From contig NZ_BNJF01000001.1 in the NCBI RefSeq assembly GCF_016587355.1, forward strand, positions 3,687,721 to 3,751,720: 64,000 nucleotides of DNA, in the 5' to 3' direction. Source of the DNA: Ktedonospora formicarum (GTDB taxonomy: Bacteria; Chloroflexota; Ktedonobacteria; Ktedonobacterales; Ktedonobacteraceae). The translations under genes were made by a program, and so were the position numbers. The first letter of the stretch is position 1, and each line of letters begins with the position of its first letter. Under the pieces are notes generated by a model. That model had not been told where the DNA came from, did not search any database, and saw nothing but the letters and a program-made list of their open reading frames with translations. Below are positions 63,791 to 64,000 of the stretch, piece by piece.

Positions 63791-64000
63791 GACAAACTCC
63801 TTTGCAATAGATGAGATTGAACGCTATGCATGTACGTTTTTCTTAACGGATATACGGTTGATTTGGTGACGATAAAGGGTTGCAAGTTGTCTGGTTCTAT
63901 AAGGTTTAACAAATAGGACACGTAATTTGCTACTGATGAATGCTCCTCCTATGGAAGAAGCTCTTGTCCTGCCCTCAACGATGAACGGCTAAAAAGAGCG

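Noticed and set aside
1..64000. tRNA, rRNA or tmRNA genes
   Set aside because: Looked for GTTCGA-type T-loops with CCA-like ends and for conserved rRNA segments; GGTTCG matches (for example near 1233 and 5172) lie in coding blocks and do not fold as tRNA. By eye only, so a scan could still find one.

Overview
The window looks like chromosomal DNA from a Ktedonobacteria-type Chloroflexi bacterium. This is an inference from gene style: very large PAS and GAF histidine kinases, an XRE/NB-ARC/WD40 STAND protein, a zinc-ribbon Ser/Thr kinase fused to WD40 repeats, many lipoproteins with short low-complexity linkers, Uma2-type proteins, and moderate GC. No rRNA, tRNA, CRISPR array or complete insertion sequence was seen.

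Layout. 0-7 kb: accessory region with a partial CPBP membrane protease, a DUF998 fragment, two copies (one broken) of a helix-turn-helix ORF that flank several small genes, an HU-like protein and a VOC/helical-repeat fusion, then a Uma2 protein. 6.3-11.3 kb: a gene graveyard holding an IS3 orfA scrap, an HD-domain pseudogene, an IS200/IS605-like end, a transporter tail and an enolase-superfamily pseudogene, interrupted by one intact serine-hydrolase lipoprotein. 11.3-14.6 kb: a complete OpuC-type osmoprotectant ABC operon. 15-19 kb: an acetamidase/formamidase and a six-PAS histidine kinase. 20.2-26.3 kb: a complete oligopeptide ABC transporter operon on the minus strand. 26.6-40.5 kb: a signalling block with a receiver/APH-like kinase fusion, its six-GAF histidine kinase, a STAND protein with 14 WD40 repeats, a SufS-like enzyme and a Ser/Thr kinase-WD40 protein. 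40.6-48.6 kb: mostly small membrane proteins and lipoproteins, three with Tyr/Gln/Pro-rich tails, plus a methyltransferase and a HlyC/CorC protein. 49-64 kb: more housekeeping content, with pheA, an esterase, TauE/SafE with DUF1634, an RNase Z-like hydrolase, mutM, larB, a KGG stress protein, ftsZ and a single-domain response regulator.

Five large genes (oppD-like, receiver/APH, six-GAF kinase, STAND, Ser/Thr kinase-WD40) are each split by a one-base shortfall in, or at the edge of, a G/C run. Adding one base restores the expected domain architecture in every case. I annotate them as single genes with a probable consensus indel error, in contrast to the truly decayed genes at 6.3-11.3 kb.

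Most promising items: the sensor-kinase plus receiver/APH-like phosphotransferase pair, the VOC/helical-repeat fusion, the duplicated HTH cassette with hairpins of different sequence but the same geometry, and the cluster of membrane proteins with prion-like YGQ tails.
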